Of a stretch of 64,000 nucleotides of DNA, positions 23,962 to 38,500 are shown one piece after another; the stretch's first letter is position 1, and every line of letters begins with the position of its first letter. The stretch is from Amblyomma americanum (taxonomy: Eukaryota; Arthropoda; Arachnida; Ixodida; Ixodidae). The stretch covers positions 49,316,272-49,380,271 of the forward strand of contig NC_135500.1 in the NCBI RefSeq assembly GCF_052857255.1. The letters run 5' to 3'. The notes under the pieces were generated by a model. The model saw only the letters and a list, made by a program, of their open reading frames with translations. It made no database searches and was not told the origin of the DNA. The position numbers were made by a program, and so were the translations under genes.

Positions 23962-26900
23962 TTGTAGTCGCCGAAGAGTAGACGAGAGAAAGGTTTAAGC
24001 TTTTTCTTTCAGAACTGCGCGAAAACTTGTATTCCGGCTCAAAACAACGGGATACATCGTTTTAGATAGAAACTACTGAGATTTACGCAATTCGATATTA
24101 CATGTCGTCGAAAAGTAGACGAGAGAAGGCTGTAAGCTTTTTCTCTCAGAACTGCGCGAAAACTTGAATTCCGGCTCAAAACAACGGGATGCATCGATTT
24201 AGATCGAAACTAGCGAGATTTACGCACTTCGATTTTACAAGTCGTGGAAGAGTAGACGAGAGAAAGCTGTAAACGTTTCTCTCAGAACTGCGCGAAAACT
24301 TGAATTCCGGCTCAAAACAACAGGATACATCGCTTTAGATCAAAACTAGCGAGATTCACGAACATCGATTTTACAAGTCGTTGAAGAGTAGACGAGAGAG
24401 AGCTGTAAACGTTTTCTCTCAGAACTGCGCGAAAACTTGTATAACGGCTAAAAACAACGGGATACATCGTTTTAGATCGAAACTAGCTAGATTTACGCAC
24501 TTCGATTTTACAAGTCGTCGAAGAGTAGACGAGAGAAAGCTATAAGCTTTTTCTCTCAGAACTGCGCGAAAACTTGAATTCCGGCTCAAAACAACGGGAT
24601 ACATCGTTTTAGATCGAAACTAGAGAGATTCAGGATCATATATTTTACAAGTCGACAAAGGGTAGACGAGAGAAAGCTGTAAACTTTCTCTCAGAACTGC
24701 GCGAAAACTTGTATTCCGGGTCAAAACCACGGGATACATCGTTTTAGATCAAAACGAGCGAGATTCACGCACTTCGATTTTACAAGTGGTCAAAGAGTAG
24801 ACGAGAGAAAGCTGTTAACTTTTTCTCTCAGAACTGCGCAAAAAACTTGAATTTCGGCTCAGAACAACGGAATACATCGTTTTAGATCGAAATTAGAGAG
24901 ATTCACGAACATAGATTTTACAAGTCGTCGAAGGGTAGACGAGAGTAGGCTGTAATCTTTCTCTCAGAACTGCGCGAAAACTTGTATTCCGGGTCAAAAC
25001 AACGGGATACATCGTTTTAGATTGAAACAAGCGAGATTTACGCACTTCGATTTTAGAAGTCGTCGAAAAAGAGACGAGAGAAAGCTGTTACCTTTTTCTC
25101 TCAGAACTGCGCGTAAACTTCTATTCAGGCTCAAAACTACGGGATACATCGTTTTAGATCGAAACTAGCGCGATTTACGCACTTTGATTTTACAAGTCGT
25201 CGAAGAGTAGACGAGAGAAAGCTGTAAACTTTTTCTCTCTGAACTGCGCGAAAACTTTTATTCTGGCTGAAAACAACGGTATACATTGTTTTAGATCGAA
25301 ACTAGCAAAATTCACGAACATCGATTTTACAAGTCGTCGAAGAGTAGACAAGAGAAAGGTGTAAACATTTTCTTTCAGAACTGCGCGAAAACTTGTATTC
25401 CGGCTAAAAACAACGAGATACATCGTTTTAGATCAAAACTAGCGAGATTTACGTACTTGCATTTTACAAGTCGTCGAAGAGTAGACGAGAGAAAGCTGTA
25501 AACTTTTTCTCTCAGAACTGCGCGAAAACTTCTATTCCGGCTCAAACAACGGGATACATTGTTTTAGATCGAAACTAGCAAAATTCACGAACATCGATTT
25601 TACAAGTCGTCGAAGAGTAGACAAGAGAAAGGTGTAAACATTTTCTCTCAGAACTGCGCAAAACTTGTATTCCGACTAAAAGCAACGAGATACATCGTTT
25701 TAGATCAAAACTAGCGAGATTCACGAACATCGATTTTACAAGTCGTCGAAGAGTAGACGAGAGAGCTGTAAATGTTTTCTCTCAGAACTGCGCGAAAACT
25801 TGTATTCCGGCTAAAAACAACGGGATACATCGTTTTAGATCGAAACTAGCGAGATTCACGAACATCGATTTTACAAATCGTCGAAGAGTAGACAAGAGAG
25901 AGCTATAAACTTTTTCTTTCAGAACGGCGCGAAAACTTGTATTCCGGCTCAAAACAACGGGATACATTGTTTTAGATCAAAACTAGCGAGATTTACGCAC
26001 TTTGATTTTACAAGTCGTCGAAGAGTAGACGAGAGAAAGCTGTAAGCTTTCTCTCTCAGAACTGCGCGAAAACTTGTATTCCGGCTCAAAACAAGAAGAT
26101 ACATCGTTTTAGATCGAAATTAGAGAGATTCGCGAACATAGATTTTACAAGTCGACAAAGGGTAGACGAGAGAAAGCTGTAAACTTGCAGAACTGCGCGA
26201 AAACTTAAATTTCGGCTCAAAACAACGGGATACATCGTTTTAGACCGAAACTAGCGAGATTCACGAACATCGATTTTGCAAGTCGTCGAAGAGTAGAAGA
26301 GAGAGAGCTGTAACCTTTTGCTCTTATAACGGCGCGAAAACTTGTATTCCGGCTCAAAACAACGGGATACATCGTTTTAGAACGAAACTAGCGAGATTTA
26401 CGCACTTCGATTTTACAAGTCGTCGAAGAGTAGACGAGAGAGAGCTGTAAACTTTTTCTCTCAGAACTGCGCCAAAACTTGTATTCCGGCTCAAAATAAC
26501 GGGATACATCGTTTTAGATCGAAACTAGCGAGATTCACGAACATCGATTTTAGAAGTCGCCGAAGAGTAGACGAGAGAAAGGTTTAAGCTTTTTCTTTCA
26601 GAACTGCGCGAAAACTTGTATTCCGGCTCAAAACAACGGGATACATCGTTTTAGATAGAAACTAGCGAGATTTACGCAATTCGATATTACATGTCGTCGA
26701 AAAGTAGACGAGAGAAGGCTGTAAGTTTTTTCTCTCAGAACTGCGCGAAAACTTGAATTCCGGCTCAAAACAACGGGATGCATCGATTTAGATGGAAACT
26801 AGCGAGATTTACGCACTTCGATTTTACAAGTCGTGGAAGAGTAGACGAGAGAAAGCTGTAAACGTTTCTCTCAGAACTGCGCGAAAACTTGAATTCCGGC

Positions 26901-28653
26901 TCAAAACAACAGGATACATCTCTTTAGATCAAAACTAGCGAGATTCACGAACATCGATTTTACAAGTCGTTGAAGAGTAGACGAGAGAGAGCTGTAAACG
27001 TTTTCTCTCAGAACTGCGCGAGAACTTGTATTCCGGCTAAAAACAACGGGATACATCGTTTTAGATCGAAACTAGCTAGATTTACGCACTTCGATTTTAC
27101 AAGTCGTCGAAGAGTAGACGAGAGAAAGCTATAAGCTTTTTCTCTCAGAACTGCGCGAAAACTTGAATTCCGGCTCAAAATAACGGGATACATCGTTTTA
27201 GATCGAAACTAGAGAGATTCAGGATCATAGATTTTACAAGTCGACAAAGTGTAGACGAGAGAAAGCTGTAAACTTTCAGAACTGCGCGAAAACTTTTATT
27301 CCGGGTCAAAACCACGGGATACATCGTTTTAGATCAAAACGAGCGAGATTCACGCACTTCGATTTTACAAGTGGTCAAAGAGTAGACGAGAGAAAGCTGT
27401 TACCTTTTTCTCTCAGAACTGAGCGAAAACTTGTATTCCGGCTAAAAACAACGAGATACAACGTTTTAGATCAAAACTAGCGAGATTTACGTACTTCGAT
27501 TTTACAAGTCGTCGAAGAGTAGACGAGAGATAGCTGTAAACTTTTTCTCTCAGAACTGCGCAAAAACTTGAATTTCGGCTCAGAACAACGGAATACATCG
27601 TTTTAGATCGAAAGTAGAGAGATTCACGAACATAGATTTTACAAGTCGTCGAAGGGTAGACGAGAGTAGGCTGTAAACTTTCTCTCAGAACTGCGCGAAA
27701 ACTTGTATTCCGGCTCAAAACAACGGGATACATCGTTTTAGATCGAAACAAGCGAGATTTACGCACTTCGATTTTAGAAGTCGTCGAAAAAGAGACGAGA
27801 GAAAGCTGTTACCTTTTTCTCTCAGAACTGCGCGTAAACTTGTATTCCGGCTCAAAACTACGGGATACATCGTTTTAGATCGAAACTAGCGCGATTTACG
27901 CACTTCGATTTTACAAGTCGTCGAAGAGTAGACGAGAGAAAGCTGTAAACTTTTTCTCTCTGAACTGCGCGAAAACTTTTATTCTGGCTCAAAACAACGG
28001 GATACATTGTTTTAGATCGAAACTAGCAAAATTCACGAACATCGATTTTACAAGTCGTCGAAGAGTAGACAAGAGAAAGGTGTAAACATTTTCTTTCAGA
28101 ACTGCGCGAAAACTTGTATTCCGGCTAAAAACAACGAGATACATCGTTTTAGATCAAAACTAGCGAGATTTACGTACTTGCATTTTACAAGTCGTCGAAG
28201 AGTAGACGAGAGAAAGCTGTAAACTTTTTCTCTCAGAACTGCGCGAAAACTTCTATTCCGGCTCGAACAACGGGATACATTGTTTTAGATCGAAACTAGC
28301 AAAATTCACGATCATCGATTTTACAAGTCGTCGAAGAGTAGACAAGAGAAAGGTGTAAACATTTTCTCTCAGAACTGCGCAAAACTTGTATTCCGACTAA
28401 AAGCAACGAGATACATCGTTTTAGATCAAAACTAGCGAGATTCACGAACATCGATTTTACAAGTCGTCGAAGAGTAGACGAGAGAGAGCTGTAAACGTTT
28501 TCTCTCAGAACTGCGCGAAAACTTGTATTCCACCTAAAAACAACGGGATACATCGTTTTAGATCGAAACTAGCTTGATTTACGCACTTCGATTTTACAAG
28601 TCGTCGAAGAGTAGACGAGGGAAAGCTTTAGGCTTTTTCTCTCAGAACTGCGC
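23962..28653 (+). repeat. HOR unit B3, continuing into family C
   Basis: Matches B2 at offset 5723 and then 5719. The 4-bp change is at about 27274, where CTTTCTCTCAG is shortened to CTTTCAG. The match lasts to about 28653. There B2 jumps back to an ACTGCGCAAAAACTTG monomer and its A tail, while B3 continues with GCGAAAACGTATTCCGG and enters the C arrangement. The last 2 kb (27.3-29.2 kb) recur at 57.45-59.4 kb, offset 30148. Confidence 0.86.
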
Positions 28654-31600
28654 GAAAACGTATTCCGGCTCAAAACAACGGGATACATCGTTTTAGATCG
28701 AAACTAGAGAGATACAGGATCATAGATTTTACAAGTCGACAAAGGGTAGACGAGCGAAAGCTGTAAACTGTCTCTCAGAACTGCGCGAAAACTTCTATTC
28801 CGGCTCAAACAACGGGATATATTGTTTTAGATCGAAACTAGCAAAATTCACAAACATCGATTTTACAAGTCGTCGAAGAGTAGACAAGAGAAAGGTGTAA
28901 ACATTTTCTCTCAGAACTGCGCAAAACTTGTATTCCGACTAAAAGCAACGAGATACATCGTTTTAGATCAAAACGAGCGAGATTTACGCACTTCGATTTT
29001 ACAAGTCGTCGAAGAGTAGACGAGAGAAAGCTGTTAACTTTTTCTCTCAGAACTGAGCGAAAACTTGTATTCCGGCTAAAAACAACGAGATACATCGTTT
29101 TAGATCAAAACTGGCGAGATTTACGTACTTCGATTTTACAAGTCGTCGAAGAGTAGACGAGAGAGAGCTGTTAACTTTTTCTCTCAGAACAGCGCGAAAA
29201 CTTGTATTCCGGCTCAAAACAACGGGATACATCGTTTTAGATCGAAACTAGCGAGATTTACGCACTTTGATTTTACAAGTCGTCGAAGAGTAGACGAGAG
29301 AAAGGTGTAAACATTTTCTCTCAGAACTGCGCAAAACTTGTATTCCGACTAAAAGCAACGAGATAGATCGTTTTAGATCAAAACTAGCGAGATTTACGTA
29401 CTTTGATTTTACAAGTCGTCGAAGAGTAGACGAGAGAGAGCTGTAAACTTTTTCTCTCAGAACTGCGCCAAAACTTGTATTCCGGCTCAAAACAACGGGA
29501 TACATCGTTTTAGATCGAAACTAGCGAGATTCACGAACATCGATTTTAGAAGTCGCCGAAGAGTAGACGAGAGAAAGGTTTAAACTTTTTCTTTCAGAAC
29601 TGCGCGAAAACTTGTATTCCGGCTCAAAACAACGAGATACATCGTTTTAGATCAAAACTAGCGAGATTTACGTACTTCGATTTTACAAGTCGTCGAAGAG
29701 TAGACGAGAGAGAGCTGTAAACTTTTTCTCTCAGAACGGCGCGAAAACTTCTATTACGGCTCAAAACAACGGGATACATTGTTGTAGATCGAAACTAGCA
29801 AAATTCACGAACATCGATTTTACAAGTCGTCGAAGAGTAGACAAGAGAAAGGTGTAAACATTTTCTCTCAGAACTGCGCAAAACTTGTATTCCGACTAAA
29901 AGCAACGAGATAGATCGTTTTAGATCAAAACTAGCGAGATTTACGTACTTTGATTTTACAAGTCGTCGAAGAGTAGACGAGAGAGAGCTGTAAACTTTTT
30001 CTCTCAGAACTGCGCCAAAACTTGTATTCCGGCTCAAAATAACGGGATACATCGTTTTAGATCGAAACTAGCGAGATTCACGAACATCGATTTTAGAAGT
30101 CGCCGAAGAGTAGACGAGAGAAAGGTTTAAACGTTTTCTTTCAGAACTGCGCGAAAACTTGTATTCCGGCTCAAAACAACAGGATACATCGTTTTATATA
30201 GAAACTAGCGAGATTTACGCACTTCGATTTTACAAGTCGTGGAAGAGTAGACGAGATAAAGCTGTAAACGTTTCTCTCAGAACTGCGCGAAAACTTGAAT
30301 TCCGGCTCAAAACAACAGGATACATCGTTTTAGATCAATACTAGCGAGATTCACGAACATCGATTTTACAAGTCGTCGAAGAGTAGACGAGAGAGAGCTA
30401 AAAACGTTTTCTCTCAGAACTGCGCGAAAACTTGTATTCCGGCTAAAAACAACGGGATAAATCGTTTTAGATCGAAACTAGCTAGATTTACGCACTTCGA
30501 TTTTACAAGTCGTCGGAGAGTAGACGAGAGAAAGCTATAAGCTTTTTCTCTCAGAACTGCGCGAAAACTTGATTTCCGGCTCAAAACAACGGGATACATC
30601 GTTTTAGATCGAAACTAGAGAGATTCAGGATCATGGATTTTACAAGTCGACAAAGGGTAGACGAGAGAAAGCTGTAAACTTTCTCTCAGAACTGCGCGAA
30701 AACTTGTATTCCGGGTCAAAACCACGGGATACATCGTTTTAGATCAAAACGAGCGAGATTTACGCACTTCGATTTTACAAGTGGTCAAAGAGTAGACGAG
30801 AGAAAGCTGTTAACGTTTTCTCTCAGAACTGAGCGAAAACTTGTATTCCGGCTAAAAACAACGAGATACATCGTTTTAGATCAAAACTAGCGAGATTTAC
30901 GTACTTCGATTTTACAAGTCGTCGAAGAGTAGATGAGAGATAGCTGTAAACTTTTTCTCTCAGAACTGCGCAAAAACTTGAATTTCGGCTCAGAACAACG
31001 GAATACATCGTTTTAGATCGAAAGTAGAGAGGTTCACGAACATAGATTTTACAAGTCGTCGAAGGGTAGACGAGAGTAGGCTGTAAACTTTCTCTCAGAA
31101 CTGCGCGAAAGCTTGTATTCCGGCTTAAAACAACGGGATACATCGTTTTAGATCGAAACAAGCGAGATTTACGCACTTCGATTTTAGAAGTCGTCGAAGA
31201 AGAGACGAGAGAAAGCTGTTAACTTTTTCACTCAGAACTGCGCGTAAACTTGTATTCCGGCTCGAAACTACGGGATACATCGTTTTAGATTGAAACTAGC
31301 GCGATTTACGCACTTCGACTTTACAAGTCGTCGAAGAGTAGACGAGAGAAAGCTGTAAACGTTTTCTCTCTCAACTGCGCAAAAACTTGAATTCCGGCTC
31401 AAAACAACGGGATACATCGTTTTAGATCGAAACTAGAGAGATTCTGGATCATAGATTTTACAAGTCGACAAAGGGTAGACGAGCGAAAGCTGTAAACTGT
31501 CTCTCAGAACTGCGCGAAAACTTGTATTCCGGCTCAAAACCACGGGATACATCGTTTTAGATCAAAACGAGCGAGATTTACGCACTTCGATTTTACAAGT

Positions 31601-32598
31601 CGTCGAAGAGTAAACGAGAGAAAGCTGTTAACTTTTTCTCTCAGAACTGAGCGAAAACTTGTATTCCGGCTAAAAACAACGAGATACATCGTTTTAGATC
31701 AAAACTGGCGAGATTTACGTACTTCGATTTTACAAGTCGTCGAAGAGTAGACGAGAGAGAGCTGTTAACTTTTTCTCTCAGAACAGCGCGAAAACTTGTA
31801 TTCCAGCTCAAAACAACGGGATACATCGTTTTAGATCGAAACTAGCGAGATTTACGCACTTCGATTTTACAAGTCGTCGAAGAGTAGACGAGAGAAAGCT
31901 GTTAACTTTTTCGCTCAGAACTGAGCGAAAACTTGTATTCCGGCTAAAACCAACGAGATACATCGTTTTAGATCAAAACTAGCGAGATTTACGTACTTCG
32001 ATTTTACAAGTCGTCGAAGAGTAGACGAGATAGAGCTGTAAACTTTTTCTCTCAGAACGGCGCGAAAACTTCTATTCCGGCTCAGAACAACGGTATACAT
32101 TGTTGTAGATCGAAACTAGCAAAATTCACGAACATCGATTTTAGAAGTCGCCGAAGAGTAGACGAGAGAAAGGTTTAAACTTTTTCTTTCAGAACTGCGC
32201 GAAAACTTGTATTCCGGCCCAAAACAACGGGGTACATCGTTTTAGATAGAAACTAGCGAGATTTACGCAATTCGATATTATATGTCGTCGAAAAGTAGAC
32301 GAGAGAAGGCTGTAAGCTTTTTCTCTCAGAACTGCGCGAAAACTTGAATTCCGGCTCAAAACAACGGGATGCATCGATTTAGATCGAAACTAGCGAGATT
32401 TACGCACTTCGATTTTACAAGTCGTGGAAGAGTAGACGAGAGAAAGCTGTAAACGTTTCTCTCAGAACTGCGCGAAAACTTGAATTCCGGCTCAAAACAA
32501 CAGGATACATCGTTTTAGATCAATACTAGCGAGATTCACGAACATCGATTTTACAAGTCGTCGAAGAGTAGACGAGAGAGAGCTGTAAACGTTTTCTC

Positions 32599-32872
32599 TC
32601 AGAACTGCGCGAAAACTTGTATTCCGGCTAAAAACAACGGGATACATCGTTTTAGATCGAAACTAGCTAGATTTACGCACTTCGATTTTACAAGTCGTCG
32701 AAGAGTAGACGAGAGAAAGCTATAAGCTTTTTCTCTCAGAACTGCGCGAAAACTTGTATTCCGGCTAAAAACAACGGGATACATCGTTTTAGATCGAAAC
32801 TAGCTAGATTTACGCACTTCGATTTTACAAGTCGTCGAAGAGTAGACGAGAGAAAGCTATAAGCTTTTTCTC
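32599..32872 (+). repeat. Local monomer duplication (2 x 137 bp)
   Basis: Two adjacent monomers of the CTAGCTAGATTTACG / GCTATAAGCTTTTTC type are essentially identical, unlike normal neighbours in this array, which are different subtypes. The counterpart at about 52509-52782 also has the pair, with one difference (GCGCAAAAAC versus GCGCGAAAAC), so the doubling predates the duplication of the long C unit. Confidence 0.85.
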
Positions 32873-35597
32873 TCAGAACTGCGCGAAAACTTGAATTCCG
32901 GCTCAAAACAACGGGATACATCGTTTTAGATCGAAACTAGAGAGATTCAGGATCATAGATTTTACAAGTCGACAAAGGGTAGACGAGAGAAAGCTATAAA
33001 CTTTCTCTCAGAACTGCGCGAAAACTTGTATTCCGGGTCAAAACCACGGGATACATCGTTTTAGATCAAAACGAGCGAGATTTACGCACTTCGATTTTAC
33101 AAGTCGTCGAAGAGTAGACAAGAGAAAGGTGTAAACATTTTCTCTCAGAACTGCGCAAAACTTGTATTCCGACTAAAAGCAACGAGATAGATTGTTTTAG
33201 ATCAAAACTAGCGAGATTTACGTACTTTGATTTTACAAGTCGTCGAAGAGTAGACGAGAGAGAGCTGTAAACTTTTTCTCTCAGAACTGCGCCAAAACAT
33301 GTATTCCGGCTCAAAATAACGGGATACATCGTTTTAGATCGAAACTAGCGAGATTCACGAACTTCGATTTTAGAAGTCGCCGAAGAGTAGACGAGAGAAA
33401 GGTTTAAACTTTTTCTTTCAGAACTGCGCGAAAACTTGTATTCCGGCTCAAAACAACGAGATACATCGTTTTAGATCAAAACTAGCGAGATTTACGTACT
33501 TCGATTTTACAAGTCGTCGAAGAGTAGACGAGAGAGAGCTGTAAACGTTTTCTCTCAGAACGGCGCGAAAACTTCTATTCCGGCTCAAAACAACGGGATA
33601 CATTGTTGTAGATCGAAACTAGCAAAATTCACGAACATCGATTTTACAAGTCGCCGAAGAGTAGACAAGAGAAAGGTGTAAACATTTTCTCTCAGAACTG
33701 CGCAAAACTTGTATTCCGACTAAAAGCAACGAGATAGATCGTTTTAGATCAAAACTAGCGAGATTTACGTACTTTGATTTTACAAGTTGTCGAAGAGTAG
33801 ACGAGAGAGAGCTGTAAACGTTTTCTCTCAGAACTGCGCCAAAACTTGTATTCCGGCTCAAAATAACGGGATACATCGTTTTAGATCGAAACTAGCGAGA
33901 TTCACGAACATCGATTTTAGAAGTCGCCGAAGAGTAGACGAGAGAAAGGTTTAAACTTTTTCTTTCAGAACTGCGCGAAAACTTGTATTCCGGCTCAAAA
34001 CAACGGGATACATCGTTTTAGATAGAAACTAGCGAGATTTACGCAATTCGATATTACATGTCGTCGAAAAGTAGACGAGAGAAGGCTGTAAGCTTTTTCT
34101 CTCAGAACTGCGCGAAAACTTGAATTCCGGCTCAAAACAACGGGATGCATCGATTTAGATCAAAACTAGCGAGATTTACGCACTTCGATTTTACAAGTCG
34201 TGGAAGAGTAGACGAGAGAAAGCTGTAAACGTTTCTCTCAGAACTGCGCGAAAACTTGAATTCCGGCTCAAAACAACAGGATACATCGTTTTAGATCAAT
34301 ACTAGCGAGATTCACGAACATCGATTTTACAAGTCGTCGAAGAGTAGACGAGAGAGAGCTGTAAACGTTTTCTCTCAGAACTGCGCGAAAACTTGTATTC
34401 CGGCTAAAAACAACGGGATACATCGTTTTAGATCGAAACTAGCTAGATTTACGCACTTCGATTTTACAAGTCGTCGAAGAGTAGACGAGAGAAAGCTATA
34501 AGCTTTTTCTCTCAGAACTGCGCGAAAACTTGAATTCCGGCTCAAAACAACGGGATACATCGTTTTAGATCGAAACTAGAGAGATTCAGGATCATAGATT
34601 TTACAAGTCGACAAAGGGTAGACGAGAGAAAGCTGTAAACTTTCTCTCAGAACTGCGCGAAAACTTGTATTCCGGGTCAAAACCACGGGATACATCGTTT
34701 TAGATCAAAACGAGCGAGATTTACGCACTTCGATTTTACAAGTGGTCAAAGAGTAGACGAGAGAAAGCTGTTAACTTTTTCTCTCAGAACTGAGCGAAAA
34801 CTTGTATTCCGGCTAAAAACAACGAGATACATCGTTTTATATCAAAACTAGCGAGATTTACGTACTTCGATTTTACAAGTCGTCGAAGAGTAGATGAGAG
34901 ATAGCTGTAAACTTTTTCTCTCAGAACTGCGCAAAAACTTGAATTTCGGCTCAAAACAACGGAATACATCGTTTCAGATCGAAAGTAGAGAGGTTCACGA
35001 ACAGAGATTTTACAAGTCGTCGAAGGGTAGACGAGAGTAGGCTGTAAACTTTTTCTCTCAGAACTGCGCGAAAACTTCTATTCCGGCTCAAACAACGGGA
35101 TACATTGTTTTAGATCGAAACTAGCAAAATTCACGAACATCGATTTTACAAGTCGTCGAAGAGTAGACAAGAGAAAGGTGTAAACATTTTCTCTCAGAAC
35201 TGCGCAAAACTTGTATTCCGACTAAAAGCAACGAGATACATCGTTTTAGATCAAAACTAGCGAGATTCACGAACATCGATTTTACAAGTCGTCGAAGAGT
35301 AGACGAGAGAGAGCTGTTAACTTTTTCTCTCAGAACAGCGCGAAAACTTGTATTCCGGCTCAAAACAACGGGATACATCGTTTTAGATCGAAACTAGCTA
35401 GATTTACGCACTTCGATTTTACAAGTCGTCGAAGAGTAGACGAGAGAAAGCTATAAGCTTTTTCTCTCAGAACTGCGCGAAAACTTGAATTCCGGCTCAA
35501 AACAACGGGATACATCGTTTTAGATCGAAACTAGAGAGATTCAGGATCATATATTTTACATGTCGACAAAGGGTAGACGAGAGAAAGCTGTAAACTT

Positions 35598-38500
35598 TCT
35601 CTCAGAACTGCGCGAAAACTTGTATTCCGGGTCAAAACCACGGGATACATCGTTTTAGATCAAAACGAGCGAGATTCACGCACTTCGATTTTACAAGTGG
35701 TCAAAGAGTAGACGAGAGAAAGCTGTTAACTTTTTCTCTCAGAACTGCGCAAAAAACTTGAATTTCGGCTCAGAACAACGGAATACATCGTTTTAGATCG
35801 AAAGTAGAGAGATTCACGAACATAGATTTTACAAGTCGTCGAAGGGTAGACGAGAGTAGGCTGTAATCTTTCTCTCAGAACTGCGCGAAAACTTGTATTC
35901 CGGCTCAAAACAACGGGATACATCGTTTTAGATTGAAACAAGCGAGATTTACGCACTTCGATTTTAGAAGTCGTCGAAAAAGAGACGAGAGAAAGCTGTT
36001 ACCTTTTTCTCTCAGAACTGCGCGTAAACTTCTATTCCGGCTCAAAACTACGGGATACATCGTTTTAGATCGAAACTAGCGCGATTTACGCACTTCGATT
36101 TTACAAGTCGTCGAAGAGTAGACGAGAGAAAGCTGTAAACTTTTTCTCTCTGAACTGCGCGAAAACTTTTATTCTGGCTGAAAACAACGGTATACATTGT
36201 TTTAGATCGAAACTAGCAAAATTCACGAACATCGATTTTACAAGTCGTCGAAGAGTAGACAAGAGAAAGGTGTAAACATTTTCTTTCAGAACTGCGCGAA
36301 AACTTGTATTCCGGCTAAAAACAACGAGATACATCGTTTTAGATCAAAACTAGCGAGATTTACGTACTTGCATTTTACAAGTCGTCGAAGAGTAGACGAG
36401 AGAAAGCTGTAAACTTTTTCTCTCAGAACTGCGCGAAAACTTCTATTCCGGCTCAAACAACGGGATACATTGTTTTAGATCGAAACTAGCAAAATTCACG
36501 AACATCGATTTTACAAGTCGTCGAAGAGTAGACAAGAAAAAGGTGTAAACATTTTCTCTCAGAACTGCGCAAAACTTGTATTCCGACTAAAAACAACGGG
36601 ATACATCGTTTTAGACCGAAACTAGCGAGATTCACGAACATCGATTTTACAAGTCGTCGAAGAGTAGAAGAGAGAGAGCTGTAACCTTTTGCTCTCATAA
36701 CGGCGCGAAAACTTGTATTCCGGCTCAAAACAACGGGATACATCGTTTTAGAACGAAACTAGCGAGATTTACGCACTTCGATTTTACAAGTCGTCGAAGA
36801 GTAGACGAGAGAGAGCTGTAAACTTTTTCTCTCAGAACTGCGCCAAAACTTGTATTCCGGCTCAAAATAACAGGATACATCGTTTTAGATCGAAACTAGC
36901 GAGATTCACGAACATCGATTTTAGAAGTCGCCGAAGAGTAGACGAGAGAAAGGTTTAAGCTTTTTCTTTCAGAACTGCGCGAAAACTTGTATTCCGGCTC
37001 AAAACAACGGGATACATCGTTTTAGATAGAAACTAGCGAGATTTACGCAATTCGATATTACATGTCGTCGAAAAGTAGACGAGAGAAGGCTGTAAGTTTT
37101 TTCTCTCAGAACTGCGCGAAAACTTGAATTCCGGCTCAAAACAACGGGATGCATCGATTTAGATGGAAACTAGCGAGATTTACGCACTTCGATTTTACAA
37201 GTCGTGGAAGAGTAGACGAGAGAAAGCTGTAAACGTTTCTCTCAGAACTGCGCGAAAACTTGAATTCCGGCTCAAAACAACAGGATACATCTCTTTAGAT
37301 CAAAACTAGCGAGATTCACGAACATCGATTTTACAAGTCGTCGAAGAGTAGACGAGAGAAAGCTATAAGCTTTTTCTCTCAGAACTGCGCGAAAACTTGA
37401 ATTCCGGCTCAAAACAACGGGATACATCGTTTTAGATCGAAACTAGAGAGATTCAGGATCATAGATTTTACAAGTCGACAAAGTGTAGACGAGAGAAAGC
37501 TGTAAACTTTCTCTCAGAACTGCGCGAAAACTTGTATTCCGGGTCAAACAACGGGATACATTGTTTTAGATCGAAACTAGCAAAATTCACGATCATCGAT
37601 TTTACAAGTCGTCGAAGAGTAGACAAGAGAAAGGTGTAAACATTTTCTCTCAGAACTGCGCAAAACTTGTATTCCGACTAAAAGCAACGAGATACATCGT
37701 TTTAGATCAAAACTAGCGAGATTCACGAACATCGATTTTACAAGTCGTCGAAGAGTAGACGAGAGAGAGCTGTAAACGTTTTCTCTCAGAACTGCGCAAA
37801 ACTTGTATTCCGACTAAAAGCAACGAGATACATCGTTTTAGATCAAAACTAGCGAGATTCACGAACATCGATTTTACAAGTCGTCGAAGAGTAGACGAGA
37901 GAGAGCTGTAAACGTTTTCTCTCAGAACTGCGCGAAAACTTGTATTCCACCTAAAAACAACGGGATACATCGTTTTAGATCGAAACTAGCTTGATTTACG
38001 CACTTCGATTTTACAAGTCGTCGAAGAGTAGACGAGGGAAAGCTTTAGGCTTTTTCTCTCAGAACTGCGCGAAAACGTATTCCGGCTCAAAACAACGGGA
38101 TACATCGTTTTAGATCGAAACTAGAGAGATACAGGATCATAGATTTTACAAGTCGACAAAGGGTAGACGAGCGAAAGCTGTAAACTGTCTCTCAGAACTG
38201 CGCGAAAACTTCTATTCCGGCTCAAACAACGGGATATATTGTTTTAGATCGAAACTAGCAAAATTCACAAACATCGATTTTACAAGTCGTCGAAGAGTAG
38301 ACAAGAGAAAGGTGTAAACATTTTCTCTCAGAACTGCGCAAAACTTGTATTCCGACTAAAAGCAACGAGATACATCGTTTTAGATCAAAACGAGCGAGAT
38401 TTACGCACTTCGATTTTACAAGTCGTCGAAGAGTAGACGAGAGAAAGCTGTTAACTTTTTCTCTCAGAACTGAGCGAAAACTTGTATTCCGGCTCAAAAC

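Larger units (their letters stand above)
13184..28653 (+). repeat. Higher-order repeat family B
   Basis: Three units begin at the diagnostic TTGTAGTCGCCG (about 13184, 18239, 23962). Family B diagnostic monomers include one with ACGCAATTCGATATTACATG, one with TAGAGAGATTCAGGATCAT followed by GTCGACAAAGGG, one with GGGATGCATCGATTTAG, and one with GTACTTGCATTTTAC. The full period is 5723 bp (about 42 monomers). Most B monomer types recur later inside family C, so B looks like the source or a sister of C. Confidence 0.9.
28816..38232 (+). repeat. C unit 1 (9417 bp, long form)
   Basis: Delimited by GATATATTG monomers. Bases 28315-32070 recur at 48089-51844 (offset 19774), and about 32230-37548 at 52140-57458 (offset 19910). 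The 136-bp step between offsets shows one extra monomer net in the later copy. At 37549 GGGTCAAA is joined to a CAACGGGATACATTG monomer, a deletion joint absent from the matching place at 57459. Confidence 0.85.

Noticed and set aside
30159..30344. Plus-strand 61-codon open frame repeated at 41890, 46525 and 49933
   Set aside because: The copies are the same HOR position duplicated with the surrounding DNA, so conservation reflects block duplication. The frame crosses monomer boundaries and resembles no known protein.
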